Both the position numbers and the translations under genes were made by a program. The notes beneath the pieces were generated by a model that saw only the letters and a program-made list of their open reading frames with translations, did not search any database and was not told the origin of the DNA. A stretch of 64,000 bases of DNA from Perca fluviatilis (Eukaryota; Chordata; Actinopteri; Perciformes; Percidae), in NCBI RefSeq assembly GCF_010015445.1, contig NC_053126.1, forward strand, positions 15,936,669 through 16,000,668. Direction: 5' to 3'. This document shows, one piece after another, positions 13,685 through 27,226 of this stretch. Positions within the stretch are counted from its first letter, which is position 1. The number at the start of each line of letters is the position of its first letter.

Positions 13685-16600
13685 TTATGCACATTTGTTT
13701 CATTCATAAAGTCTGGTAAGGTTTACAGATGCTGGATAAAGCACAGATCATTTAAATCTTACTCTGAAAATATTTAAAGGAAAATTCTAAGTAAATAATC
13801 GGGACAATAAGTAGTAAAATAACACTAATATTAATTTAAACTTTACATCAGACATACATTAAGTTAGACACTTATTTATAAAAAGTGACAAAAAGTCAAT
13901 GCATATTTGTAATCTTTTGTGTTTGCTCAACAGCACAAACGTCAACATGCAGGCATGGCCAAGCTCTCTTCTCCTGGCAGCCAATATGGCAGGTACTGAG
14001 TGACTGGGTGGCTTCACCCCCTCTCTTCATCATCACTGATTTGGCTTCCCCTCCACCTCTCCAGCCCCTCCTCTTCCTGACCTTCTCTGATATTTACCCT
14101 CCTCCCCAGTGGCAACGCCCGGCCCGCAGCCACCAACCTGCCAGGGTGTCGCTGTGTGGATTAGTATGTTGGATGTCGTAGAGTGAGAGAGAAGGGGAGG
14201 GCAAAGAGCACACACACACAACCTCTGCACTAGTGCAGCCTGTGCCTTATTTTGAGTTTGTTTGCAACCACGCTCTATGACCGGAAGCTGAGAGAAAAGG
14301 ACACGCTCAGAGGGAGGGCAGGAGAGATAAAGAAAGAATAGAAAAGCAGTAAACAAATAGCAATAGACATGTGATGTGGTACTGTAGAAGTCTTGGAGGC
14401 ACTGCTCTCTCTTACAGCCTGTCTTCCCCCACCCCCAATCTGGCTGTAATATTAATGGTCAAAAACTGATCCCCTCCTGTGCAGTGACAGGCCGTCGTTT
14501 TTTTTTCTCCAGCTTTTGTGGTTTTAATAAGAAAAATCTGTCTTTCCGCTTGTTTCTTTTGACTGTGCTTCTGTCTGTACATTTCAACAAAAGCTCTCCT
14601 GTGGTCTCAAAAGATGAGGTGGGCCAGAGAAAGGGAGCAGGGAGGGAGGGAAGGCAGGTTGGGGATTGAGGAAGGGTGGGAGGGTGGGAGAGAAAAGTGC
14701 AGGGTGGATAAATTGATTTTATTTTGTGACAAAAAGAAAGCTAAGATTACACAACATTCTGTTTCAATGTGGTAGGAAGGGAGAACAGAAGGAATAGAGA
14801 AAAGAAGGATATAGTGTTAGCTAAAATGAATGAAAAGAAGAAACAAAGGAATTACAGAACAAAGGAACAACAAGGAAGAGAAACTGCTGAAAATAGCTAA
14901 GTGAGAATAGCAAAGGAGTAGTAAGAAATGCCAAATGAGAATGCATTTCTTCTGCCAGTGTCTATGAGTCAGTGTGCCTCTGGGTGGAGGAAGGTTAGGA
15001 GTTTGTGGAGGGTGTGAGATGGGTGTCTTCACCCTCTGTGCTCTCCCTACATGGAGGATGTTATATGCCCGAGGCCAGAGGCTGACCTTTTGCACTGATC
15101 ACATCCACCATTATTATCATCACTGTTTCTCTTCTAATAGAGCGGAACATCATATCCCTATAAGACTAGAGCCCACAAAATGAGAGAATGGACAGCAATT
15201 TTCCTGCACTGGTGGAAAGGTGAGGAAGGCGAGCAAAAGAGAAAGTGGGAGGCAGGGCAAATGACATGTCAGTTGTATCAACACAAAGACATGCGGCTGT
15301 CTAAACGACGCGTTGGCGGAGTTACACTTAAGTGCACAGTTTGGTGATCTTGTTTGGGATGCTACCCTCTGTTTCATCAGCTATTAATTTACAGGCTGCC
15401 TTGATCCAAAGCAAATAACCTCATTATCCACTTCTATTGGATCATTACGATAATCACCATGATCATTAGGATCCGTTTGCTTGAGCAGACTTGCTCATTG
15501 AGAACAGGGTGTCACAAGTCACAAGGGCTACTGGTAAAGGCTGTGTGTGTCTGTCACGAAAACCATTCATGTTTACCCCATCACGCAAATCATTTCTGTA
15601 AAGAAGAAAGAGGCATTTAGAAAGATTACCCAACCAGAATCCAAAGGAGGGAGAAAAAAAGAGTTTAAGTAGACAGTTTTTGCTGCAAATTAGAAAAGCT
15701 GGTGCAACTCTCCGCTTTAGGCTGTTTACCCCCCTCCTCCCCCAAGCCCCAAGTATGATAAGAGTGAGTCGACTCAGTGCATCTGTGACTGGGCAGCCTG
15801 TGGTCAGAAGGCTACAGATCCACACTGCTAATTGGACTAAAACTGCAGCTTTAAAAGTAAATATTCTACTGAGAGCCTTCAAAAGATACTTGCGCACAAA
15901 GTTCTAAATTAACATTTCAATATATTTGATGATGAGGTATGTTGTATATACAAGTGAAAATCATGCAGGGCAATCGGAAGCAAAGTGGGGAGCGGGAAAA
16001 TGCAAACACACAAATGTATTTGGATAGGAAAACACTCATGATTGATTTAAAAATTTGACATAACTTCTGACGGTCTTTTGCTTCATGCAAAGAAAAGTCT
16101 TTGCATCCTAAGATGAAGCACCAGCATTTCCCATGCTATTAGGACTGATGTTTATGCCTCAGATGCTTCAACAACAAATAGTTGGTTCAGTGGCAAAGCT
16201 CCCGCTATGAAGGAAATTATTGCTTCCTAGCAACTGACACAGTCGAGCGTGCAAAACTGAATGGCAATCACATCTCACTTACAAATCAGAAAGTGATGCA
16301 AACAGCTGCATTAAATATTTGTAATCAAGTACAAATTCAGTTCAAATAAACTTCCAACATCCACTGGAATAAATCAAAAACAAGTACTTTTTTTACAAGT
16401 ACTGTTGGGAATTTGGCCTGAGACAGGCACTTTATTTCAGAGGAAGGTGTCACTAGACTCAGTGAAGGCTAGCCATGTAGTATTAGGGTTTGATGAGACT
16501 GCAGAGAACGACAAAAACGTATGCTTCGCCTGGGGGCCTCTAAGTAATTCTCCCTCTGACTCATCGGTGCTGAAGCTTTGTCACACTCGATACTCTTTTG

Positions 16601-16924
16601 TACTCTCTTTTGTTAGGCAAGAGGGAGCAATACAAGGAAGTGTAACAATAAATGGGGATGAGATAAAATTCATTAATTACTTCTTCACCTCCATAAAACT
16701 AATCACTCGCCAAAGTGAATATAATTATCCTACTTTTCCTTTTGAAACGTAACAGACATACCATGAAATATCATTACCATCACCATCTGTGATCGAGCTT
16801 TGCTGAGTGGGAGGCTGTGTTTTTACTGTCAAACCTGCCTTCCACGATGCTGAGGTATGACAGTCGAATTTAATTCAATGATTATTCAAATTAGCCAAAG
16901 TGATGATTTGGACACACTTCTACT

Positions 16925-16928
<4 letters not shown>

Positions 16929-16982
<54 letters not shown>

Positions 16983-17033
16983 ACATGTGTGTGTGTGTGT
17001 GTGTGTGTGCGCATGTGTGTGTTTGTGTGTGTC
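16929..17033. repeat. Interrupted (GT)n microsatellite
   Basis: GT array (16929-16980), then GCACAT, a second GT block, GCGCAT and a third block ending TTTGTGTGTGTC. Confidence 0.97.
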
Positions 17034-20000
17034 TCAAAAGCCCCTATTAACAGTGTGCATGGAATCAGATAACTCTAATTATGAGAAAGAGTTTGCTTCA
17101 ATCACTGTGCTGAAAGTGACATCAAGGGTAATGGCTGGCACAATCTGACACCATTATCTATTGAATTTAAACAGGAATATTCCTTTTAGTATTTAATGTC
17201 CTAAAATCTTAACTGGAGAAATAATACAATTCTCTATGACTTGTACAATCCCACCTCTGTACACAACAGATGCCAAAACAAGATCAAATCAATGTCACTG
17301 CAAAAAAATTATACCAGCTTGTATAAAGCGCCATCCTCCCACCCCCTTCATTGTTATCTTCCAGTTGGGCCTATCACTAATCTCCCTAATCCTTTTTGGT
17401 GAGGCTATCACTAGCAAAGACAACATAATAGCATTAGATATTATTCCCTCACAACAACCTGATTCTATTACATTTGCATTGATGCTCAACAGCCCACACG
17501 GTCTTGGTCATAGAGAACTGTAATGTTAACACTAGAGCGTTCATTCAGGATGGATAATTTTGTTAAGATAGCAGCGACTACACAAGCACATTCAGGTCAG
17601 ATCATCCCAACACTTCTCCATTTACTGGGGTAGGTCAGTTAAGGCTGGAGCTGTGGTGTGGTAGTATCTTGCTGGCTGCAGCAGCAGGGCTGTTTATATA
17701 ATGACACCATTGTGCCGGCTGTGTGCAGATGGAACATCAGAGCTCTTGTAATGGCCTGTGTATTAGGGCCAATGTGTTTGATTACTGACTCAGGAAGAGT
17801 GGGGATAGGCTGTGTAGTCAACAGGGAATAAGGCTCCTTCCAAAACAGCAACCCAGGGAAAAAAAAAGACCTATTTGAAGAAACAGAAGGAAAGTGGAAG
17901 AGACAAAAAAACAGGGAGAGACTTTAATGGAAGTGTGCTATAAGGGAATGCAAATGAGACAAGGGAATCTGCAGAGCTGCAGAACACAGCGGAGGGATAT
18001 CAAACAGGGCTAGTGTGGCTGTCAAAGAGGTAAAGGCAAAGGGAAGGGGGGAGAAAGAGGGAGCCCCTCTCACTTTATTCAATAGACACCCCTGTATCAC
18101 TTTTTCCTGCTTCAGCATCCGCCCTCGGCTGCAGCTCTCCACAAAGCCCAACCTACACACCTCCTCATCTCTAGAGTCTACACTTTAAGCAGTATGTTTC
18201 CGAAACAGTAGTAGTTCTACAAAAGAAAAGCCTATAAAGCAGCTAGTAAGAGTCCAATATTTCTGAGTGACAGTTGTAAATGCTAATCAGAGTGCACAAG
18301 TATCTGAAAGGGGTTGACTGTGTGTGTTAACAGGGCTTCATCTGTGAATGAGTGATAGAGATAGTCTGCCCCAAGCCAGCCAGCCAACAAGTCAGTTTGT
18401 TTGTCAGCAATGACACAACGCAGGAGAGAGAACGTGCTCCCCAGCCTGGTCTTCAGTTTCTCCAGTGTGTCCTGTGATTTATAGCGGCGGCGGAGAGCTT
18501 GTCACTGTTTATTATTACTGATGCAACAGGAGGCAATGCCACCACCCATCAATGCTTGCCCTGTGATGCCCGCCACAGCTGCCAGAGGAAGTGACCTCAG
18601 CACCCACCTGTCTTCTAACACAAACACTGGCTGCTGCCCCGCTCTAATGGGCTCTAATATCTTACAGGGATGGAACCTCTGACCCAATTTGTCAGCCATC
18701 TCTTAACCAATCACCAACCAGTGGAAAGATAATACATCAATTCAGTCTGAAAATTGCAATTTGGCCATGACAAAGATGAGATGTCAATTTTTGTCAATGT
18801 TAAGAAATCTATTTTTAACACCTAGAAGAAAGAAAGTTGAGCAGCACAATTAGTGCCACATCTGTCTGCACTGAGACATAACTTCATCTTGTTTCTGGCT
18901 TTTGACTTTTTCCTCTCACACTTTCTCCTCCATTTCTTTTCCCTTGCGTCCCAACCTCCCAGTCAAATTAGATATACTCCATATCACTCAACCTGCGCTG
19001 TCAACTTTGTCAGCATGAGTTGCGTCGCAAATCAATAGGAGGAAATGAATAATTCACTGTGACCATTAAGTCTACACAACAAGAGTGATAACTGCCGGCC
19101 CTGACATTAATCTTATGAGCCACCAACAATGGATTATGATATAACATGATAATGTAATGAAATTGTCCTCTCTGGTGAATCTTGCTCCCTCCCGCCCTTT
19201 GCATTGAGCTGTTCCCAGATGTCACTTGGCTGTGACTGGCAGGCTGCCACCCCAAGTGCCTGTGCACCGCCAGCCCCGGCTAGATCCATCTTCATTAAGG
19301 ACAGAAGCGCTGTGAGTTGTGTGTGTGTTATTATCAGTGTCTATTAATCTGAAAGCTCCAGCAGGGCAAGGCCCGCCTCACTGTTGCGCTACGGTACATC
19401 ATAGCCAAGCATACGCTACGATCAAACACACTACAGATGAACACCACACAGACAAACACATGAAACCTTTGCATACATCCACATACACACAAACCTTTTA
19501 CACTCCCGCCCATCCACAGCTCTCTCTAATAACAAGCAAAGAAACAGACTTAAACAATGTGCAGTGCAGTAATGCATGCTCACTCCTAATTGGGGATAAT
19601 AGACAATTATAATGTGTGGAAAAAACTCATTTGTAATTGTTTAGCTACTATAGTCACTCACTCAAGGCAAACTGTAGACACCCACTCTTACAGGAAGTGT
19701 TGATATCAGTGTATGGTAACATGCACATGATCATGTCTTGAAGCAGTCACATACATGTTCACCAACATGCACACACTCACACATGTACACACACAGAAGA
19801 GCCCATCGGGGCGCCACATGTGATGTTGACCCAGTTTAGATCTGTGGCACAAAGTAGAGCAGGGATTCAGAACAAAAAGAGACAGTGACATTTAAAAATA
19901 GGTTGACATTCTTTTCATCTCATTGCTGAGACCCATACAATGAAAGTATCCATCTTTTGTGTCAGTGGCATCATCAACTAATTATTCTGTCACATCTTCA

Positions 20001-20489
20001 ACTTGCCACTTCAGAGATCTGCTCTCTAAACAGGTGAAGGTTTGGTTTCAGTGAAGCTAGTTTGACTCAAGTCCGACAGACTAAAAAACAAACTAAGACG
20101 TATACACTTTAGGTTAGGACAGTTCAAACAAATTGATGGTTCTTTGCTTCATTGTTGCTGACAATAACTACTTTTATCTAACTATTTGTATCTAATTAAG
20201 GGTGAAGTGTATGAGGCGATGTAATTGTGAGGTGAGCCGAGTAGTTGCAATGTCTGAGTGTAATGTACTCATATTGTGTTTTGTATCTAACTTGCCCAAA
20301 TGAATGGTTTCCTCCTCTTTACTTAATATTAAGTTTTAACATAATTCATTCCTTTCAATGCATTTGGTTTAAAAAGTGTGCCTCAGGCTGCTTGTTGAAC
20401 ATGAATCTGACATTGTTATTGTGCTGTGGTGCATTCAGGGTTTGTAAGAATGCTCAGGTTCCGACAGTGGATAAAGAGCAACTTTATTA

Positions 20490-20660
20490 TTTTTTTGAGG
20501 GGGCTTTTCCCTTTATTTTGAGGTGACAGCGGATAGACATGAAAGGGGTAAAGAGACAGGGGACGACATGCAGAAAATGGCAGCAGACCGGATCCGAACC
20601 CACGCCGCTGCAGGATTCAGCCAACATAGGGTGAACGCTCTTACTGGGTGAGCTAGAGTC
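20490..20660 (-). mobile_element. tRNA-derived SINE, minus strand
   Basis: Read on the minus strand: A-box TAGCTCACCCAGTAAGAGCG, B-box GGGTTCGGATCC, body CTGCTGCCATTTTCTGCATG TCGTCCCC, then AATAAAGGGAAAAGCC and an A tail (the T run at 20490-20497). It is the same structural family as the copy at 53.7 kb but clearly diverged. It is the only transposable element I recognised between 12.7 and 39.4 kb. Confidence 0.8.
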
Positions 20661-21032
20661 ATATTTTTTCAGGGTCACGTTTGTTTTCAGGATTTGGATT
20701 TCTGACAAGATAGCTTAAGAGTGCTGTTTATTAGCAATACTCGTAATGTCAGAGAGTCACACTAGCATGTAAATGGCCCACACAGGCACAGAGCAGTTTG
20801 CGTTATGACCAGCTCAGCGTATCTTTCTGGCCTGTAATGTGAGCGCACATTAATTAAACCTCAGATAAGTGTATCTGGATTTTTATCATCCCAGTGCATT
20901 ATCTCATTGTGAAAGCTGGGCATTTCCAATTTAGGGAAACTTTAGCAATTCAACCAAACTCTAACTTAAGTGAATTTTCACACAGCGAGTAGGACCAAAT
21001 GCACATGTCGGAGTGACCTGTGATGTGCAACG

Positions 21033-21033
<1 letters not shown>

Positions 21034-21123
<90 letters not shown>
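21034..21123. repeat. (TG)n microsatellite, 90 bp
   Basis: 45 uninterrupted TG units. Confidence 0.98.
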
Positions 21124-21124
<1 letters not shown>

Positions 21125-22234
21125 TGTATCTAATTTGATAGTAGTGACCCCAATCTGCCTGCCAAGGTTATCCAGCTCTAGCATGGGCAGAGTGGGCATC
21201 AGGAGATTCTGACACAGCAGGCCTGGCTGACATGCCCCAATTCTAAAACATGGCTGTCACTCACATCCTCTCTTGCTTCGTCCCACTGTCTACCTTCATA
21301 TCTACTCAGGAACAACAGGAGAGATAAAAGCCTACGTACACACATGTATGTCCACGCAAACATAAGCATGCAGTGGTCTTATTCAGTTAAATCTCAACTT
21401 AATGCTGAAACCCCCTCATTTATGTATCTCTATCTGCTATTTAAAACAACTAAATCAGTGACAGATACATTAATAGTGTGTGTATAAATAAGTCTGAACA
21501 GAAATGGAAAATATAAACCGTTGACACTTACTAGGTAAAATCAAGTCTCAGGCACAACAAAAGAATTATCACACAGCAGCCTTTGCATTAGTGTATTGCT
21601 CAGCTGTCTGGGAAACAGACAGGTAAATGTTTGACACTAGCATGCACATTTGCTGAAAAAATAACATCTAGAAGCACACAGAGAGCCTCAAGCTACTGTA
21701 TGTTTGGAACTACCATTGCTACTGAAATGATTGTATAATCTCTCTGTCTCTCTAGCTCTTTTCTCTTGTTTTGAACAACACACGTAATCACACAAACACA
21801 CAAGTGCATGCAAACATGCTGTGAGATCCTGGAGGAAGGATGGGCGATGGTGGTCTGATTATTAGAGAGGAACAGTGGGAGACACAGCCCAGAGCCCAGA
21901 GCTCAGGGCCTCCGTCAGTCAGGCTGTAACAGGTGCTGCTTTCCACTGCCTGCTTCTGTTAATTACCAACAGCACGATGCTGGAAACGCTATGCCGGGAT
22001 CCACACCAGGTGAACACCCATTAGTGCATGGAGAGGATCCAGAGGGTCTGTGCCGACCGCCTCCCCCCACTACTGCTCGTAGTCTGCAAGCGTACACACA
22101 AAGAAAAAGCACATCTACACTCCCATGCATTCAATCCGCACACACTTGTTTTTCAGTTATGCGTGTTATGGTGTAATGTTTACCCCTTGAGACATGTACA
22201 CCCAGACAAACCCCTTCATATGTGCGCGCACACT

Positions 22235-22253
22235 CACACACACACACACACAC
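22235..22253. repeat. Short (CA)n tract
   Basis: About 9 CA units after GCGCGCACACT. Confidence 0.85.
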
Positions 22254-23108
22254 GGCTCTGCTGCTACCCACACTTTCTTTTTCTTGCTTTTCAAGTACTC
22301 GTTTTTCCCTCCATCTCCTCTTGTCCCTGGAGGCCTGAGTACATCATTTCATCGACACATTTCGTTCTGGTCGGTGGTCTCCATGGAGCCTCTTGTTTCA
22401 TGTGACCTTTTTCCCCTCCGTTCCGAGAGTCTCGGGCGTCTGGTCACTCTGAATCACTCCCTCCTTCTGCCTTTGTTTGGGTAAAAAGGTTCGGTAGAGA
22501 AAAGTGATCCAAGCGCATAAAGAGAGATGAATCAACCGACATCTCATGGCACCTGCTGCTGCTTTCCAAGTGAAGGATAGTACTGTTTGTACGAATCCAC
22601 CTTAGCACCCCTCCCCCTCTACATATCTATCTTCAGCCTCAGCTCTCTGCCCCTCCATACTCCCCACCGCCCCTGTTTTGTACTCACATGCTCCCTCCAT
22701 CCCTCTGCAGTTCTCATCCCATTTTCACATCTCATCATCAGATCCCAGTTTGCTTCATTCTCATCAATAATGGAAGAGTTTTTGACTTGGTGCAAATAAA
22801 TAACTCTGAGCCAATCAAGGGGGTGCTTGCACGCATTCCACCAGCTGCTGTCAGCCAATGGGAAAGGAGCTTTGGTGGCTCAGATGAGATCAGATGTGAG
22901 TTGTTGCTCTAATCCCATTGAAAGGAAAAGTAAATTATTCAGTTGACACTCTTTTGCTGCAAATTCCGCATAAACTAGAACAACCGTTTTTGCTGTGTGG
23001 AGATGACCGGTGCATCGAAGAAAACATAAAGAATTAAAATGCAAATAGACATTTACTGACAGCAGCACTCAGTCATAAACTGAAACACCCTTAAAGATAA
23101 CTAAACAC

Positions 23109-23156
23109 ATGCAAATGAGCTGATTAGCTAAATATGCAAATGTACCTTATTTGCAT
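23109..23156. promoter_or_regulatory. Cluster of three octamer (POU-type) motifs
   Basis: Exact ATGCAAAT occurs at 23109-23116 and 23134-23141, and its reverse complement ATTTGCAT at 23149-23156, all within 48 bases. TGATTAG and GTTAATTGAC (homeodomain-like) lie alongside. ATGCAAAT is the classical binding site of Oct/POU proteins. The surrounding DNA is unique-looking and lies in the long intron, so an enhancer is a reasonable inference; conservation could not be tested. Confidence 0.35.
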
Positions 23157-26100
23157 TTATGTTAATTGACATGGTGGTTTACTGTAGATTAATTATATAT
23201 TATACATTAATGATAGAATAATCTATAGCAATGGATAAAGATAAAATGATAAGGATAACAATTAGTTGCAGTTAGTATGTCTCTTTCTCTCCCAATGATC
23301 TGACATATGGCACTGACCCAAATTACAAATTGAAGAAATCTTCTTCTAATGAAGCTGAGTAGAGCTTCTCTGAATATCCATGTCAAAGCAGAACGCTTGC
23401 TCGACATACAAAGGGATGGGTGTGGGGGGAGTACTACTAGCTGTAAGCTCTGTAGGGTTCTCACTCTTTTACTGTCTCTTATCCCCTCTGTCTCTTGGCC
23501 CTCTGACCTGTGCAGATCTCACGTTCCTGACTCCTCTCTCAGCAAGCAGCCGATCGATAGATGGATCTGACTTTACCCTGACTCAATAACCCCTCATGCA
23601 CAGCCTCTTCCTCTGAGGGGTTTGTGTGCATGTGCGTGTTTGAGTGTGTGTGTGTGCCAGTATAGGAAGGGTTTGGGTCTGCATGTGCAAGTTTGTGCTT
23701 GCAAGGCATGGTTTGGAGATTTTTGGCAGAGCTGCGCATGTATGTGTGTCTGTGTCTGCCAGCTCCAGTCTTTCACCCCAGGGCCTAGAAGTCACGGCAG
23801 TGAGAAAACAGATTGATTTCTCCCCTCCCACGCACAAACAATTAACTATACAGCGCTCAATTAGACACATGCTGAAGACGCCTTCAGACAAGCCTTTGCC
23901 TTAACCTGGGATCTGTTTTCGGCAAACCAATGTATAGTGCTTATAGTACCCCCCGCCCCAACCAAGCATGAGAGGAGTGAGACTGGTGGAAGCCAGTGAG
24001 ACGATAGTAGGAAGGTGTTGAAAATGAGCTCTTCCTGTTGTTTACGGCATCTTCCTTGGATTATGTGTCCCAGCACGAAATGAGCCAAGATTATCTTTAA
24101 TGATGTCGATGGTGTGCAGTTTCATTATCGCCAGTGTTCACACACTGCTCCACAGCTTGTGCCGCTAGCTGAGTAAGCGGAGTTAGGATGCTAATTTAAA
24201 GGCAGGGGAATTCCAGTGGAGCGTGGAACCCTCTGTATCAGCCGCCCCATGTCCACCTTGGGGACCCATATCCGCGTAACACATGTTGATCATCCAGTAA
24301 AGGACAAACAAGGTTGTCATCTCTCCGTCAGCTTTCTGTCAATTTTCATTTTTCCATGTGAAACACTCCAGTGAGCATGTCTTTGTCTGTATTTCTCTCC
24401 CTTTCCTTGAGCCAAGACATTTCAACAGTGTCCTCCTACTGCTTCAGTAAACCAGGCTCGGTTTGTTGACTGCCTTAAAAATAGATGTCTACTGTCTATG
24501 CTTATTCAAGGAAATAAAATGCAACTGCTTTTTACCATCCATAATTATTATCCTACAGTCACTCTGATTAATTCAAAAGTGAGTGTTAATTAATTACACA
24601 TCTATCATTCCATTTTCACCTTTCCTTTTTGAACATTCTGTAATTAACAACTGATTCTGACAATTCTAATGAATTTGTGAATTTGTAACAAATGCACTCA
24701 ACAAATGAATAATCCTGCGTACAAATAGATATTAGATATAAGTAATAGAAAAGTAGTAATAGAAATAAGTATTTCGGAATTAAAAGTAGGAAAAACAGGT
24801 CATCAGAACATCAAAATTGAGCTGTGACAATTATTTCCACAGATACTGGCGTTGACGTTAATTGTGATCCACTGCTGCATGGCCAAGTCATTCCAGGCTT
24901 TAAGTGTGTCATTCATAACACGGGCTATGGGAGATAATAGAATGTGAGAGTGTGTAGGTGTGCATGCGTGTGTGTGTGTTTATGAAAGACAGAGAGGAGA
25001 AAGCAAATGAGAGAGAGAAAGAGAAAGAAACTGAGAATTCATAGAAGTACAAGCTCCAGTGAGTGTTAACATTTTTAATTATCTCACTGTCACGTCTGGA
25101 GGCTAAGAAGATAACACCTGAAGTCACCAGGGCAGCAGAGCGGGCATAAGCACATACAGAGTATACACACGCTCACACACAAACATTCCCACAAGCTCAC
25201 ACACCTCCCACCTCCTGCACCTTCATGCTAGGCTCTCAGATTTGTCTCTCTCTGCATGACTGCCTCCACCTTTCCCTCTTCTTTTTCTCTTTCCCTAATT
25301 TCATTCTTTTTGTTGCACTCACACTCTCTGTGTGAAGTATATGTGAGGTCCGGCTTGTGGGCTCTCCCCTGTTTACTTACGTAAGTGCTGATGTCAAGAC
25401 GCTGTGCTTGTCTCACCCCTGCTGCCCTTATATATGCAGGCAAGGCCAGCAAATACATTGCGTGTTCCCACTGATGTGTATCCTTGTCATGCCTATTGAA
25501 TACGGCTTATGGCCTGTGTTTGATATGAAATCCCATGCTGAGAGGGCTAGCTCGTTGCTCCACTGATCAGATAAGCACCAGATGGAAAGAGGGTGGATTT
25601 AACTGGTTTTAGGTATCACAACAGTCCGACCCACTTCTTCTAAACATGCTACTGTACATCCCAACTGAGGGATGAGCAGTCCATCCCCCCACCCCCTTCC
25701 TCTATCCTGTACATCTGAGGGATTTGCATTATTACTGTAGGCTAGTTTGCTAGTTATAGCCTAAGACATAGGCCACAGTATTGCACTGTATTACTACTAG
25801 AGCTGTACCTGCTTTATTCTACAACTCGCTTAAGGGCTGATTAAATATTCACAGACCTAAGTGTTACAGCAATATCTGGCACTATGAAGCTTTTTAAGGT
25901 CAACTTTCACTGAGACTCTCTCTTGTCACTCTGTCTTGATTCCCCTCTGATGCCCTGCAGAGGGCCCTTCGGTAGTGACAGCCATTCTCCTGACACTTCC
26001 TTCTCTCTGTCACCCAGCCATCCACCACCCCTCTGGTCTGCTAACAGCAAGAGGTGTGAGAGCTGGGAACATTTCCATTGTATGTACGGGTCAGGGGGAC

Positions 26101-27184
26101 TCACTGTGTGCTAGAGATCTGGCTTGTGCTCTTTGAGATTGTTTAAAATTATAGGGGCATTCACACGGAGGGGAGTCTTGAAATATGAATCACATTAGAA
26201 TGAATGGAGCTGTCAATCACACCATGATACAGCATATTGTCCTCTTGCCCTAAATGCGAGGGCTCCGGTGTCACTGCCATCATCTAGTGACACAAAGACA
26301 GAAATGATAAAAGACATCTACAGTTTATACACTAAAAGCAAATATATGTGTACTAGACTGCTTGTCCATGAATAAAGAAGGAGTTTGTGTACAGGCCAAC
26401 AATTCCTTCTTGTCAGTAAAGAAGCACAAACACAACGCTTCCCACATTTGCAGGGACACAAATCACAACAGCCTGGTTTCAGTGACCCAGCATCCTGGTC
26501 AGCGGCACAGTTCGCCCCCTCACGCCTCATCATCCAATCCGCTGACGCTTGCATAGCTATGGCCTGATGAGTCTGCTCTGTGGCCCAACTAGCAAGCTCA
26601 CCAGCACAGGGATCCAATGTGATTCATGGCATTTACCTCTCCCAGCTCCCATGGAACCCAGAGCTCTATTGCTGTGACATCACAGCCAGGGCCCTGATTG
26701 GTCACCAGATGGCTGTCCTAATTGGATTCTGGCCCAAACTGTGCAGGCTGAATCACTGGCTTAGTGCTGTTCTGGATACTGATCCAGCCCACCTGCGCTG
26801 CCCAGCAAACACACACATACACACAGACAGCCCACACTTGCAGACGTGGACATGAGCACATAAGCAAAGACGCATTCACAGAACAAGTATCAATGACATT
26901 CAATTAAACATGCTCATTCATAAAAATAAGTCACTTAACTGCCAACAACTTTAACTGCCAACAACTACACCTTCCTCCTCTTAATCTGTCTTTACCCTTT
27001 ATGTCTTGTCAATTGATTTTAAAGCGCCCCTTTTTGAAGATTATGGCCCTTTAAAATCTAAGTGCCCTTGTTTAACTTAGCTTAAACGACTCTCCCTCTT
27101 TGCTTCGTGGGTTAGGCCCCATTTCAACATTTCTGAGCACTGTCCTGGGAGACATAAAGTGAATGAGAAAGCAAGGGCATTCAA

Positions 27185-27226
27185 AGAGAGAGAGAGAGAG
27201 AGAGAGAGATATTATATATATAGTTT
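27185..27226. repeat. (AG)n followed by (TA)n
   Basis: 12 AG units (27185-27209), then TATTATATATATA. Confidence 0.9.

Larger units (their letters stand above)
13085..20489. other. Intronic sequence, no gene or transposon seen
   Basis: Largely unique. The AT-rich patches at 15380-15480 and 16490-16760 look non-repetitive and could be conserved non-coding DNA, but this cannot be tested here. Only the listed GT/CA arrays interrupt it. Confidence 0.45.

Noticed and set aside
15466..15897. 143-codon minus-strand frame with hydrophobic segments
   Set aside because: Not repeat-derived, but no start context, splice sites or family resemblance; treated as chance.
16405..16752. 115-codon plus-strand frame in unique DNA
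   Set aside because: No domain, no polyadenylation or promoter signal; more likely non-coding intronic sequence.
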